64,000 bases of DNA from Streptomyces sp. NBC_00440 (GTDB lineage: Bacteria; Actinomycetota; Actinomycetes; Streptomycetales; Streptomycetaceae), in the NCBI RefSeq assembly GCF_036014215.1, contig NZ_CP107921.1:6383501-6447500 (forward strand), written 5' to 3'. How positions within the stretch are numbered: the first letter of the stretch is position 1; the number at the start of each line of letters is the position of its first letter. The notes under the pieces were generated by a model. The model was not told where the DNA came from, did no database searches, and saw only the letters and a list, made by a program, of their open reading frames with translations. Shown here piece by piece: positions 1-8,996 of this stretch. The translations under genes were made by a program, and so were the position numbers.

Positions 1-1719
1 GTGACCGCGCACACGACGCAGTTCGCGCAGCCGGGCTGGCAGTACCTGGACGGCGCCAGCGGCTATCTGGGCGGCCAGACCTCCGACCAGGTCGGCAGCT
101 ACGTGACGTTGAAGTCGCCAGGCGGCAAGGACTGGAGTTCCGTCGTCGAGACGACCCGGGCCACCGGCCCGCAGACGGTCAAGCTCACCGTCAGTGGCGG
201 CCTGTCCACCCGGCCCGTGCACGTCTGGAGCACCAACCTGGTCTCCGGCGACCGTTCGCAGTGGTTCGCGCAGGGCCGGACGCTCGTGCCCGACGCGCAC
301 GGCACGGTGACGATGACCCTTCAGCCGAACTACCTCTACTCGTTCACCACCACCACCGGGCAGCACAAGGGAAGCACCGCGGTGCCGGCGAGCAAGCCGC
401 TCCCACTGCCCTACTCCGACTCGTTCACCACGGGGACCCAGGGCCAGCAGGCCCGCTACCTGGCCACCATGGAGGGCGCGTTCACCGTCGAGCCGTGTGC
501 GGGCCGTGCCGGTAAGTGCGTTCAGATGGACACTCCGGCCAAGCCGCTTGAGTGGCAGTCGAACATCCAGACCCCCTACCCCTACACGGTGGGCGGCAGC
601 GCAGCGTGGAGCAACTACCAGGTGTCCGCCGACGTGCGTAACGCCAAGCCGGGCTCGGTCGGGATCCTGGGCCGCCAGAGCAATCTCGGCGGCACGGAGG
701 AAGACCCGTCCCGGGTGCACTACTACTCGCTCACCCTCAGCGACACCGGCGCCTGGTCGATCAACCGCGCCGATGGCTCCGGGAAGCCCGCGGCGTCGCT
801 GACCGGCGGAACCGTGTCCTCGGCGGCCGGGCTGAAGACCTGGCACAACCTGGCACTCACGTTCGCCGGATCGCTGATCTACGCCTCGGTCGACGGCACC
901 ACGGTCGGCTCGGTCACGGACACCTCCTTCTCCGCCGGAAAGGTCGGTCTCGTCGCCGGCGGCTACCTGGCCGGCGAGCAGTACGACAACCTGAAGGTGA
1001 GCACGCTGACCGATCCGGCCGTCCCGGTGACGCTGCCGCCCGGCACACACACCCCGGAATCGGTGACGAACGTCAGCTACGCCACCATCGGCGGCGCGGT
1101 GAACCAGTGGCAGTACAGCGGCTCATGGCAGTCCGGCGGCGGAAACACGTGGGACGACACCCCCGGCGACAAGGCGACGCTCACCTTCCGGGGGGACGGC
1201 GTCACTCTCCAGTCCATGGCCAACGACAGCAACGGCATCGTCAATGTGTCGGTGGACGGCGACTCGCCCACCGCTGCCGACCTCTACAGCAACAGCGGCG
1301 GCCTGACACCGGTGTTCACCCGCACCGGTCTCGACCCCGCCAAGCAGCACACGATGACGGTGACCGCCACCGGTACGAAGAACCCCGCATCCGGCGGCAC
1401 CTTCGCCTCCGTGGCCGGTGCCCTGGTGACCGTGCCGGGCAAGGCGGTCTCCGCGCCGGTGCTCGCGAAGCCGGCGGACAATTCCTCGATCCACGCGGGC
1501 CAGGTACGGATCGAGGGCACCGCCACCCCGGGCGAACTGATCACCGTCTCGGTGTCCGGCAAGCCCGCCTGCGTGAACCAACCCGCCGACCGGCACGGGA
1601 ACTGGCGCTGCGGCGCGCACGTCCCGCGCGGGCGGGCGGTACTCACCGCAGCCGGCGTCGATCCGGTGACGGGCCTGATGTCGGCGCCCACCACCCCGGT
1701 CCACGTGCTCGCCTCGTAG
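1..1719 (+). CDS. GH59-type galactosylceramidase-like protein, C-terminal part (5' truncated by window edge)
   Basis: The reading frame is open from the first base, so the true start and almost certainly the catalytic (beta/alpha)8 barrel lie upstream of the window. What remains (572 codons) resembles the C-terminal half of secreted GH59 galactocerebrosidase-like proteins. It starts with a beta-sandwich (roughly residues 5-120, around FAQPGWQYLD and SYVTLKSP). A lectin/laminin-G-like domain follows (about 135-335, with LPYSDSFTT, WSNYQVSADV and an LxDTGxWS-type motif). Then comes a second carbohydrate-binding-like beta domain (355-480) and a short Ig-like domain (485-572) containing the pair PACVN...WRCG. 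These features fit an extracellular enzyme acting on galactosides. It is the left-flank neighbour of a GH92 gene and has no evident link to the PKS cluster. The GTG at position 1 is unlikely to be the real start. The family assignment is by pattern recognition; the substrate is not provable here. Confidence 0.7.
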   Translation: MTAHTTQFAQPGWQYLDGASGYLGGQTSDQVGSYVTLKSPGGKDWSSVVETTRATGPQTVKLTVSGGLSTRPVHVWSTNLVSGDRSQWFAQGRTLVPDAHGTVTMTLQPNYLYSFTTTTGQHKGSTAVPASKPLPLPYSDSFTTGTQGQQARYLATMEGAFTVEPCAGRAGKCVQMDTPAKPLEWQSNIQTPYPYTVGGSAAWSNYQVSADVRNAKPGSVGILGRQSNLGGTEEDPSRVHYYSLTLSDTGAWSINRADGSGKPAASLTGGTVSSAAGLKTWHNLALTFAGSLIYASVDGTTVGSVTDTSFSAGKVGLVAGGYLAGEQYDNLKVSTLTDPAVPVTLPPGTHTPESVTNVSYATIGGAVNQWQYSGSWQSGGGNTWDDTPGDKATLTFRGDGVTLQSMANDSNGIVNVSVDGDSPTAADLYSNSGGLTPVFTRTGLDPAKQHTMTVTATGTKNPASGGTFASVAGALVTVPGKAVSAPVLAKPADNSSIHAGQVRIEGTATPGELITVSVSGKPACVNQPADRHGNWRCGAHVPRGRAVLTAAGVDPVTGLMSAPTTPVHVLAS

Positions 1720-1734
1720 ACCGGCTGAACATCC

Positions 1735-1772
1735 GGCAGCCGGGGCCGTGGGAACACGGACCCGCGGCTGCC
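1735..1772 (+). terminator. Stem-loop after the GH59-type gene
   Basis: An imperfect inverted repeat starts 16 bases after the stop codon. GGCAGCCG (1735-1742) pairs with CGGCTGCC (1765-1772), and CCGTG (1746-1750) pairs with CACGG (1755-1759) around a GGAA loop. The stem is GC-rich with no T tract, as is usual for Streptomyces terminators. It separates this gene from the GH92 gene that starts at 1867. Confidence 0.5.
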
Positions 1773-1866
1773 CCGGTCGGGGACCGGCGTGGCGACACCG
1801 CCGCGCTCGGTCCCCGCTCGTGCGAGACTCGATCGCTTCGACAACGCTGCCACTCGGAGGTGTGTC

Positions 1867-4224
1867 ATGTACCTGGAGAGACCTGGTGGTTCGGGCATCC
1901 ACAGGCTCGGCCGATTCTCCGGGCCGGCGCCCCTGACGTGGACGATCATGATCGTGACCGCGCTCGTGGCCCTGTGCCTCCCGCCGTTCGCCGCCACCAG
2001 CCGGGCGGACGGCAGATCGTCGAATGTGAGCCTGGTCAACCCGTTCATCGGGACGACCGGTGCCAGCAGTACCGAGTACGGCGGCATGATCCCCAGCACG
2101 GCTCCGCCGTTCGGTATGACCAGGTGGTCGCCGATGACCCGGGACAACTACGTCAGCCGAACTCCGTACCACCTCAACGACCCGAAGATCACCGGCTTCA
2201 TCGGCACGCACCAGCCGGCGATCTGGATGGGCGACTCCGGCTATGTGGTGGGCATGCCGGGGGTCGGCGCCGTGAAGACGGCCGCGGCCGACCGCGGGCT
2301 GGCGTTCACCCATGCCGACGAGACCGCCTCGCCCGCGCGCTACACGGTGAACATGCAGACGGGCGCAGGGCAGACACTCCGGACGGAGATGACAGCGACC
2401 TCACGGGTCGGGTTCCTGCGGATGACCTACCCGCACGGCGCGGAGTCCAATTTCGTCCTGCAGGCCACGCGGCCGGGCATCACGGGCCAGGTGCACGTCG
2501 ATCCCCGAGCGCGGGAGATCACCGGCTACAACCCCGACCGGCAGGACAGCGACCTCGGCCCGTTCAAGGCACCCCACTTCAAGGGGTACTTCGTCGCGCG
2601 GTTCGACACCCCCTTCGCCGGCTACGGCACCGCCACGGGGGCCACCCGGTACGAGGGCCGGGCCGACCGCACCGACGGCAATGTGTCCGCGTACGTGCGC
2701 TTCCCGTCCGGCACCCAGAAGGTCCAGGTCCGGATCGCGACTTCGTTCATCTCGGTCACCCAGGCACGCGCCAACCTCGCCGCCGAAGTGCCCGACGACC
2801 AGAGCTTCGAGCAGACCGTGGCCAGGACCCGGGCGCAGTGGAGCGGCAAGCTCGACCGGGTCGATCTGACGGGTGCCACGCCTGACCAGAAGGCCGTCTT
2901 CTACACCGCGATGTACCACGCCCTGCAGTACCCGTCGGAGATGTCCGAGCATGGCCGCTACTACAGCGCCTACGACGACAAGGTCCACTCCGGCGTCAGC
3001 TACACCGGGTACTCGACGTGGGACACCTACCGGGCGGAGAACGCGTTCTTGACGCTCTTCGCCCCGGAACGCATCAACGGCATGGTCACCTCGATGCTCC
3101 AGGACTACCAGCAGGGCGGCTGGTTGCCGATGTGGAAGAACATCACGGAGACCAACATCATGGTCGGCACGAACGCCGACTCGATCATCGCCGAGGACAT
3201 GGCGAAGGGCTTCACCGGGTTCGACCGCGAACTGGCCTACCGGGCGGTGTACAAGGACGCGATGACACCACCGGACCGGGACACCGAACTGGACTTCCAC
3301 GACCGCGAGCAGGGCACACCCGTGGAGGCGAGAGCGGGTCTGACCACTTACAAGCGGAACGGCTGGGTCGCAGCCGACCACACCTCTGAGGCCGGGTCGC
3401 GCACGCTGGACTACGCCTACGAGGACTGGGCGGTCGCGCAGATCGCCAAGAAGGTGGGCAAGACCGCCGACGCCCATATGTTCCTGGCGCGCAGCAACAA
3501 CTACAAGAAGCTGTTCAACACTTCCACCGGCTTCATGCAGTCCCGTAACCTCGACGGTTCCTGGGCCGACGGAGGGTTCACCGAGGGCGACCAGTGGGTG
3601 TACACGCTCGACGTGCTGCACGACATCCCCGGACTGATCGCCCTCAAGGGCGGCGACGAGAAGTTCGCCTCCTGGCTGGACAGTTACTTCGCCGGCGGCC
3701 ACAACAACCACACCAATGAGCCCAGCCACCAGGCCGCCTACCTCTACGACTACGCCGGACAGCCGTGGAAGACGCAGGAACAGGTGCGCCGCATCGCCCG
3801 TACGAACTACGCCAACAGTCCCGACGGCCTCAGCGGCAACGAGGACTGCGGACAGATGTCCGCCTGGTATGTGCTGTCCTCACTCGGTATCTACCCGGTC
3901 AACCCCGCGTCGGCCCAGTACGCGGTCGGAAGCCCGTTCTTCGACAAGGCGGTACTCCGCCTTCCCGCCTCCTCCCGTCCGCTGGTGATCAGCGCACCGG
4001 GAGCAGCAGCGAAGCCGTACGTGCAGTCGTTGTCCCTCAACGGCCGGAGCATCACGGAGCCCTCCCTGAGCCAGACCGACCTGGTGCGCGGGGGACACCT
4101 GAAGTTCACCATGAGCTCCGCGCCGCAGGCATGGGCCGCCACCACCGCACCGCCTCCGCCGAACCCCGAACCGGCCTATGACATGGGCTGTGCCGGATGC
4201 GCGGGCAGCCGTAGCGCGCGATGA
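1867..4224 (+). CDS. Secreted GH92-family alpha-1,2-mannosidase-like glycosidase
   Basis: The 785-residue product has an N-terminal signal peptide or anchor: basic residues, then a hydrophobic run at about residues 27-43 ending in AATSRA. The GH92 fold follows, with the family start NPFIGT, the GGMIPSTAPPFGMTRWSP segment, the GFIGTHQ motif and a C-terminal half containing SWADGGFTEGDQWVYT and GLSGNEDCGQMSAWYV. GH92 enzymes are calcium-dependent exo-mannosidases acting on N-glycans or mannans outside the cell. I chose the ATG at 1867 because CGGAGG sits 6 bases upstream; an upstream in-frame start at 1789 lacks this. The catalytic domain looks complete, ending near PQAWAA. It then enters a Pro-rich linker (TTAPPPPNPEP) and a 19-residue Gly/Cys tail. 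That tail lies inside the 3' end of the oppositely oriented metF gene, overlapping it by 49 bases. A C-terminal domain has probably been lost. Confidence 0.85.
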   Translation: MYLERPGGSGIHRLGRFSGPAPLTWTIMIVTALVALCLPPFAATSRADGRSSNVSLVNPFIGTTGASSTEYGGMIPSTAPPFGMTRWSPMTRDNYVSRTPYHLNDPKITGFIGTHQPAIWMGDSGYVVGMPGVGAVKTAAADRGLAFTHADETASPARYTVNMQTGAGQTLRTEMTATSRVGFLRMTYPHGAESNFVLQATRPGITGQVHVDPRAREITGYNPDRQDSDLGPFKAPHFKGYFVARFDTPFAGYGTATGATRYEGRADRTDGNVSAYVRFPSGTQKVQVRIATSFISVTQARANLAAEVPDDQSFEQTVARTRAQWSGKLDRVDLTGATPDQKAVFYTAMYHALQYPSEMSEHGRYYSAYDDKVHSGVSYTGYSTWDTYRAENAFLTLFAPERINGMVTSMLQDYQQGGWLPMWKNITETNIMVGTNADSIIAEDMAKGFTGFDRELAYRAVYKDAMTPPDRDTELDFHDREQGTPVEARAGLTTYKRNGWVAADHTSEAGSRTLDYAYEDWAVAQIAKKVGKTADAHMFLARSNNYKKLFNTSTGFMQSRNLDGSWADGGFTEGDQWVYTLDVLHDIPGLIALKGGDEKFASWLDSYFAGGHNNHTNEPSHQAAYLYDYAGQPWKTQEQVRRIARTNYANSPDGLSGNEDCGQMSAWYVLSSLGIYPVNPASAQYAVGSPFFDKAVLRLPASSRPLVISAPGAAAKPYVQSLSLNGRSITEPSLSQTDLVRGGHLKFTMSSAPQAWAATTAPPPPNPEPAYDMGCAGCAGSRSAR

Positions 4225-5099
4225 ATGTCGAGGGCGGCTGTCGAATGGTTCAGCGTGATGTAGTGCAGGCCGGGGGCCTCCGCGTCAAGGAGTTGTTGCG
4301 CCAGCTCCGTCGCATGGTCGACGCCGATGCGGTGTGCCGCCTGCGGGTCGTTCCGTGCGGCCTCCAGCCGCCGGGCCAACTGATCGGGGAATGTGGCATC
4401 GCTGAGTTCGGCGAACCGGGTGATCTGCTCGAACCGTACGGGCGGCATGATCTCGGGAATCACCGGTGCGTGGCACCCCGCCGCGGCAAGTCTGTCGCGC
4501 AGACGGAAGTAGTGGTCCGCGCTGAAGAACATCTGGGTGATGGCGTACCCGGCTCCCGCCCGGAACTTCGCCGTGAGATGCCGGATCTCGCTCTCCCAGT
4601 CCGCAGACCGCGGATGCCGCTCCGGGAAAGCCGCGACTCCGATGTCGAAGTCACCGCAGCGGCCCACGAGTTGCACCAGATCGATGGCGTGCTGAAGCCC
4701 GTCGGGGTGCGGCACCCAGGGTCCCCGTGGGTTGCCCGGCGGATCACCCCGGAGTGCGAGGACGTCACGGATGCCCGCGTCCGCGTAGCGTCCGATGATG
4801 TGCCGCAGCTCAGCGAGCGAATGCCCGACGGCGGTCAGATGCGCGACCGGTCGCAGTGTCGTCTCCTCCGCGATCCGTTCGGTGATGGCGGCAGTGCGCT
4901 CCCTGGAGGAGCCTCCGGCGCCGTACGTCACGGAGACGAACGTCGGGTTCACCGCCTCCACGCGGCGCAGTGCCTGCCACAGCGTCCGCTCGCCGCGCTC
5001 CGTCTTCGGCGGGAAGAACTCGAAGGAGTACGAGCGCTGCCCGGTCGCCAGTGTGTCCGTGATGCTCCGGCGGGCTGCCGGAGCCTGAAGGGTCGTCAT
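4176..5099 (-). CDS. metF: Methylenetetrahydrofolate reductase (MetF)
   Basis: The 307-residue product shows the MetF TIM-barrel signatures: SFEFFPPKTERGE near the start, FVSVTYGAGGSSRE, HLTAVGHS, DVLALRGDPP (folate/FAD region) and YAITQMFFSADHY. It reduces 5,10-methylene-THF to 5-methyl-THF with FAD, feeding methionine and hence SAM synthesis. The ATG at 5099 gives MTTLQAPAARRSI and is preferred over the upstream in-frame start at 5147, which adds an Arg-rich stretch untypical of the family. It lies directly downstream of metK on the same strand (123-bp gap) at the edge of the PKS cluster. The pair probably serves as a cluster-linked methyl-donor supply for the O-methyltransferase at 56 kb, though a housekeeping copy cannot be excluded. 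Its 3' end overlaps the GH92 gene. Confidence 0.92.
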   Translation of the reverse strand: MTTLQAPAARRSITDTLATGQRSYSFEFFPPKTERGERTLWQALRRVEAVNPTFVSVTYGAGGSSRERTAAITERIAEETTLRPVAHLTAVGHSLAELRHIIGRYADAGIRDVLALRGDPPGNPRGPWVPHPDGLQHAIDLVQLVGRCGDFDIGVAAFPERHPRSADWESEIRHLTAKFRAGAGYAITQMFFSADHYFRLRDRLAAAGCHAPVIPEIMPPVRFEQITRFAELSDATFPDQLARRLEAARNDPQAAHRIGVDHATELAQQLLDAEAPGLHYITLNHSTAALDIHRALRLPAHPAQPMS

Positions 5100-5130
5100 G
5101 GGGCGCCGCCGAAGACGGCCCTGGCGACGG

Positions 5131-5181
5131 TGGTGACCGGGCGGCATCCGCCTACCAGCGGTTCATGAGGGGCGGTCACCA
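5131..5181. promoter_or_regulatory. Inverted repeat between metK and metF
   Basis: TGGTGACCG (5131-5139) is matched by its exact complement CGGTCACCA (5173-5181). A smaller GCGG-CAT-CCGC hairpin (about 5141-5151) lies between the arms. The element is downstream of the metK stop and upstream of the metF start, both on the minus strand. It could be a metK terminator, an attenuator, or an operator controlling metF. No known riboswitch pattern was recognised. Confidence 0.35.
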
Positions 5182-5222
5182 GGTGACCGGTGGAGGCCGG
5201 GGCTCCGGTGGTGATGCGCATA

Positions 5223-6440
5223 TCAGGCCTCCGCGGCCCTGCGCAGTGCGGCTGCCCGATCGGTGCGCTCCCAGGTGAAGTCGGGGAGTTCGCGGCCGAA
5301 GTGGCCGTACGCGGCGGTCTGGGCGTAGATCGGGCGCAGCAGGTCCAGGTCGCGGATGATCGCGGCCGGACGGAGGTCGAAGACGTTGTTGATGGCGTGC
5401 TCGATCTTCTCGGTGTCCGTGGTGGCGGTGCCGAAGGTTTCGACGAACAGGCCCACCGGCTCGGCCTTGCCGATCGCGTAGGCGACCTGGACCTCGCAGC
5501 GGGTGGCGAGGCCTGCGGCCACCACGTTCTTGGCGACCCAGCGCATCGCGTACGCCGCCGAGCGGTCCACCTTCGACGGGTCCTTACCGGAGAACGCGCC
5601 GCCGCCGTGGCGGGCCATCCCGCCGTACGTGTCGATGATGATCTTGCGACCGGTCAGACCCGCGTCACCCATCGGGCCACCGATCTCGAAACGACCGGTC
5701 GGGTTGACCAGCAGCCGGTACCCCTCGGTGTCCAGCTTGATGCCGTCATCGATCAGCTGCTTCAGCACATGCTCGACAACGAACTCACGAATGTCCGGGG
5801 CGAGCAGCGAGTCCAGATCGATATCACTCGCATGCTGCGAGGAGACCACGACCGTGTCCAGCCGCAGCGCCTTGTCACCGTCGTACTCAATGGTGACCTG
5901 AGTCTTCCCGTCCGGACGCAGGTACGGGATCGTCCCGTTCTTACGAACCCCGGACAGACGACGCGACAACCGGTGCGCCAGATGGATCGGCAGCGGCATC
6001 AGCTCGGGCGTCTCGTCACACGCGTAGCCGAACATCAGGCCCTGGTCGCCCGCGCCCTGCTTGTCGAGATCATCATCCTCGGTACCCGAAGCGGCCACCC
6101 GCTTCTCGTACGCGGTGTCGACACCCTGCGCGATGTCCGGGGACTGCGCCCCGATCGACACCGACACACCACAGGAAGCACCGTCGAAGCCCTTCTTCGA
6201 CGAGTCGTAACCGATCTCCAGGATCTTCTCCCGCACGAGCTGCGCGATCGGCGCGTACGCCTTCGTGGTGACCTCACCGGCCACATGCACCTGGCCCGTG
6301 GTGATCAGCGTCTCCACGGCCACACGGGAAGCGGGGTCCTCACGCAGAAGCGCGTCGAGAATCGTGTCGCTGATCTGGTCAGCAATCTTGTCAGGGTGGC
6401 CCTCGGTAACAGATTCCGAGGTGAACAGACGACGGGACAT
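5223..6440 (-). CDS. metK: S-adenosylmethionine synthetase (MetK)
   Basis: The 405-residue product matches MetK over its whole length. It has [19 protein letters not shown] at the N-terminus (ATP-binding His and Asp), the hexapeptide [12 protein letters not shown] near residue 125, and the phosphate-binding [19 protein letters not shown] near residue 270. It makes SAM from methionine and ATP in the cytoplasm. The ATG at 6440 is preceded on the minus strand by CGGAG at suitable spacing. A metK-metF pair inside a cluster that encodes an O-methyltransferase suggests dedicated SAM supply, but MetK is also essential for primary metabolism. Whether this is the only copy cannot be told from the window. 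Confidence 0.96.
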   Translation of the reverse strand: MSRRLFTSESVTEGHPDKIADQISDTILDALLREDPASRVAVETLITTGQVHVAGEVTTKAYAPIAQLVREKILEIGYDSSKKGFDGASCGVSVSIGAQSPDIAQGVDTAYEKRVAASGTEDDDLDKQGAGDQGLMFGYACDETPELMPLPIHLAHRLSRRLSGVRKNGTIPYLRPDGKTQVTIEYDGDKALRLDTVVVSSQHASDIDLDSLLAPDIREFVVEHVLKQLIDDGIKLDTEGYRLLVNPTGRFEIGGPMGDAGLTGRKIIIDTYGGMARHGGGAFSGKDPSKVDRSAAYAMRWVAKNVVAAGLATRCEVQVAYAIGKAEPVGLFVETFGTATTDTEKIEHAINNVFDLRPAAIIRDLDLLRPIYAQTAAYGHFGRELPDFTWERTDRAAALRRAAEA

Positions 6441-6500
6441 GGCACTCCGTACGGGACGTATTCGGTGTGGACGTATGTGAAGTATTCGAAGTATTCGATT
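6441..6500 (-). promoter_or_regulatory. metK upstream region with a perfect 9-bp tandem repeat
   Basis: GAAGTATTC occurs twice head to tail (6479-6487 and 6488-6496). On the minus strand this reads as two tandem GAATACTTC units 38-56 bases upstream of the metK ATG, with further GAATACG-like matches closer to the gene. The stretch is unusually AT-rich for this window, so it probably contains the metK promoter and possibly a repeated operator. I do not recognise the binding protein. Confidence 0.4.
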
Positions 6501-6547
6501 CGGTGACGAGAGGGGCGGGGGCCGTGACCGCCGTCCCTGACCGCGAT

Positions 6548-7318
6548 TCAGGGGGCCGCGCCTGCCGGGTGTTCCAAGGGGCCCGGCCCGGTGTGCGGAG
6601 GAGTTGCTGGGGCGGCCACCGTACGGGCGGTCGCGGCGTCGGCCCCGGCCCCGGAATCGGCCCGGGTCAGGGTGATCGCGGTGAGGACCAGCCCGTTCCT
6701 GACCAGCCAGCCGCCACGGAAACCGTGCACCCGGACGCCGTCCACGAGCGGCCCGGGTACCAGCAGCCGCGAGGAGAACGTGCCTTCATCGGGATCGATG
6801 ACGACCGTGGCCTCCAGGAAGTCCAGCCAGCGGCCGGCCAGCGGGAACCAGGCCTTGTAGATGCTCTCCTTGGCACTGAAGAGCAGCCGGTCCCAGCAGA
6901 CGTCGGGCCGCTTCTCGGCGAGCCGGACGAGCAGGCGCTGCTCCTCGGGCCGCGCCACGTGGTCCAGCACCCCGGTGCTGGGCAGCGGTTGGTTGGGCTC
7001 GGCGTCCAGTCCGATGGTGGTGACGTCCGTCGACCGGGCGACCGCAGCTGCCCGGTACCCACGGCAGTGGGTCATACTGCCCACGATCCCGGCCGGCCAC
7101 AGGGGCTCACCGGACGCCCCGGGCAGCAGCGGCCCGGGAGGAATACCGAGCCGGCCCAGCGCCTCCCGGGCACACACCCGGACGGTCGCGTACTCGCGGC
7201 GCCGCACGGGTACCGCACGTGCGACGATCTCGGCTTCCGCGGGGAAGAGCGACTCGACGGGGGCGTCACCGAACGACTCGGCCACCTCTGCGGGCGACGG
7301 CAGCAGATCTTCGATCAC
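6548..7318 (-). CDS. Sfp-type 4'-phosphopantetheinyl transferase
   Basis: The 256-residue protein carries both hallmark motifs of Sfp/EntD-type enzymes: GLDAEP (the GxDxE magnesium site) and [11 protein letters not shown] (F-S-x-K-E-S-x-x-K). It also has the HCRGY substrate-loop region. It transfers phosphopantetheine from CoA to the active Ser of carrier proteins, so it should activate the PKS ACPs and the two discrete ACPs of this cluster. The GTG at 7318 overlaps the stop of the metallophosphoesterase in a GTGA junction, indicating translational coupling. The longer upstream open frame has no conserved sequence. A short CCCTGA/TCAGGG inverted repeat (6535-6553) at the stop codon could end this minus-strand operon. 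Confidence 0.93.
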   Translation of the reverse strand: MIEDLLPSPAEVAESFGDAPVESLFPAEAEIVARAVPVRRREYATVRVCAREALGRLGIPPGPLLPGASGEPLWPAGIVGSMTHCRGYRAAAVARSTDVTTIGLDAEPNQPLPSTGVLDHVARPEEQRLLVRLAEKRPDVCWDRLLFSAKESIYKAWFPLAGRWLDFLEATVVIDPDEGTFSSRLLVPGPLVDGVRVHGFRGGWLVRNGLVLTAITLTRADSGAGADAATARTVAAPATPPHTGPGPLEHPAGAAP

Positions 7319-8184
7319 GGGCGCACCATCCTCCCGTTGCTCCGACCGGCGGCGGCCGGGAGGACTTCCACGAGCCGGCCCGGGGCCCTGCCGTACCGCC
7401 GCCACTCGCGTGGATACCCGAGGGACACTTCGTGGTGCGGCACCCCGTCGTGGTGGATGAGCCGGGGGATGTGCAGATGCCCGTAGACCACCGCCGACGC
7501 ACGGAAACGGGTTGGCCAGTCGGCGGTGGCGACGGTCCCGCACCACATGGCGAACTCCGGATGGGTGAGGATGAACGTGGGTTCGCGGACCAGCGGAAAA
7601 TGGTTCACCAGCACGGTGGGCAGGTCGGCGGGCAGCGCGGCCAGCCGTGCTTCGGTGCTCTCCAGCCTGGCCCGGCACCATGCTTCCCGGGAGGGATACG
7701 GGTCCGGATGCAGCATGAACTCGTCACTGCAGACGATCCCCGCCCGCTCCGCGATGGCGAGCCCGGACTGCTTGTCCACGGCGCCCGCGGGCAGGAAGGA
7801 GTAGTCGTACAGGACGAACAGCGGGGCGATCGCCGTGGGTCCGTCCGCGCTCTCCCACACAGGGAAGGGGTCCTCGGGAGTCACCACACCCAATTCGCGG
7901 CACATTGCGACCAGATGCTCGTATCTCCGCACCCCGTTGAGCCGCAGGGGATCGTCCGGAGTGGTCCACAGTTCGTGATTGCCCGGCACCCAGATCACCT
8001 TGCTGAACCGGTCGGCGAGCAGCTCCAGTGTCCGGTGGATATCGGTGCTGGTTTCCCCGACGTCCCCCGCGACCAGCAGCCAGTCGTCGTCCGAATCCGG
8101 CCGGATCCCTTGGACGATCTCCTCGTTGTCCTCGTAGCGGACATGGAGGTCGCTGATGGCCAGGAGTTTTCCGTGCCCCGACAT
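7315..8184 (-). CDS. Calcineurin-like metallophosphoesterase
   Basis: The 289-residue protein has the dimetal phosphoesterase motifs in order: DLH (residues 12-14), GDV (40-42), GNHE (68-71), a late VNHFP and GHLH near the C-terminus. All expected metal ligands appear to be present. It lies in a minus-strand operon between the type II thioesterase (26-38 bp upstream, depending on start) and the PPTase (4-bp overlap), so it is probably co-expressed with PKS maintenance genes. A specific substrate cannot be inferred. Removal of a phosphate from a protected intermediate, or housekeeping of CoA-type nucleotides, are only guesses. I chose the ATG at 8184 because GGGG lies 6 bases upstream and homologous proteins begin just before the LLAISDLH strand. 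An ATG at 8196 would add four residues. Confidence 0.85.
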   Translation of the reverse strand: MSGHGKLLAISDLHVRYEDNEEIVQGIRPDSDDDWLLVAGDVGETSTDIHRTLELLADRFSKVIWVPGNHELWTTPDDPLRLNGVRRYEHLVAMCRELGVVTPEDPFPVWESADGPTAIAPLFVLYDYSFLPAGAVDKQSGLAIAERAGIVCSDEFMLHPDPYPSREAWCRARLESTEARLAALPADLPTVLVNHFPLVREPTFILTHPEFAMWCGTVATADWPTRFRASAVVYGHLHIPRLIHHDGVPHHEVSLGYPREWRRYGRAPGRLVEVLPAAAGRSNGRMVRP

Positions 8185-8222
8185 CGAAAGCCCCATTTTC
8201 TGAACTGCCCGTGGTGTTCGGC

Positions 8223-8996
8223 TCAGGCCGGTATACGGCCGTCGATGAACTCGCTGATTGCCTGAATCACCGCGGGTGCGTGGTCGTTGATGAAGAAGTG
8301 TCCGCCGGAGAACACCCGCAGCCCGAAGTCGCCCGATGTGTGCGTGGACCAGGCCCTGGCTTCGGCGGTCGACACATGCGGATCGGAATTCCCCGTCATG
8401 GCGACGATCCGGCAGTTGATGCCGGATCCGTCACCGGGACGGTAGCGGTATGTCTCGGCGGCTTTGTAGTCGGCGCGTACGTACGGAAGGATCATTGCCA
8501 GGATTTCCGGGTCGTTGAGCATCCGGTCATCCGTTCCGCTCAACCGCTTCAGGTCCTCGATCAGTCCCTTGTCGTCCATCTCGTGGATGCGTTCCTCGCG
8601 GTACCGGGAAGGGGCCCGGCGTCCCGAGGCCACCAGACCGGTCAATTCGATTCCCGCACGCTCCAGCCGTACCGCGACCTCGAATGCCAGCGTGGCCCCG
8701 AGGCTGTGGCCGAAGAGGGTGAGCGGGCGGTCGGCCCACTGGAGCAGTTCGGCGGCCGCGAGATCCGCCAGCTGGTGCACATCCTCCACGCAGGGCTCCG
8801 CGCGGCGGTCCTGCCGACCCGGATACTGGACCGCCAGTACGTCCACCGCGGGCGACATCGCGCGGGCGACCGGGAGGAAGTACGCTGCCGAACCGCCCGC
8901 GTGCGGGAAGCAGACCAGCTGCGTGGCTGCCTCCGGCGCCGGCTGGAAGCGTCGGATCCACGCACTGGTTCGTTCCGGTGCCGCGACCTCATTCAC
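8223..8996 (-). CDS. Type II (editing) thioesterase
   Basis: The 257-residue alpha/beta-hydrolase of the GrsT/TEII family has the N-terminal LVCFPHAGGSAAYF oxyanion region, nucleophile GHSLG with Ser98, an Asp in TGNSDPHV and His in GGHFF. Type II thioesterases hydrolyse mis-primed or decarboxylated acyl groups from PKS carrier proteins. I chose the GTG at 8996, with AAGGGA upstream, because the longer open frame (to 9077) adds 27 unconserved residues. It heads the minus-strand operon TEII - metallophosphoesterase - PPTase, diverging from PKS A across a 352-bp shared promoter region. Confidence 0.92.
   Translation of the reverse strand: MNEVAAPERTSAWIRRFQPAPEAATQLVCFPHAGGSAAYFLPVARAMSPAVDVLAVQYPGRQDRRAEPCVEDVHQLADLAAAELLQWADRPLTLFGHSLGATLAFEVAVRLERAGIELTGLVASGRRAPSRYREERIHEMDDKGLIEDLKRLSGTDDRMLNDPEILAMILPYVRADYKAAETYRYRPGDGSGINCRIVAMTGNSDPHVSTAEARAWSTHTSGDFGLRVFSGGHFFINDHAPAVIQAISEFIDGRIPA

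Noticed and set aside
2401..3729. A 442-codon minus-strand frame inside the GH92 gene
   Set aside because: The GH92 frame has clear family motifs over the same bases; the antisense translation has none.
4221..5168. Plus-strand open frames opposite metF and metK (also 5190-6506)
   Set aside because: The minus-strand MetF and MetK motifs are unambiguous, and the plus-strand translations are compositionally biased shadows.
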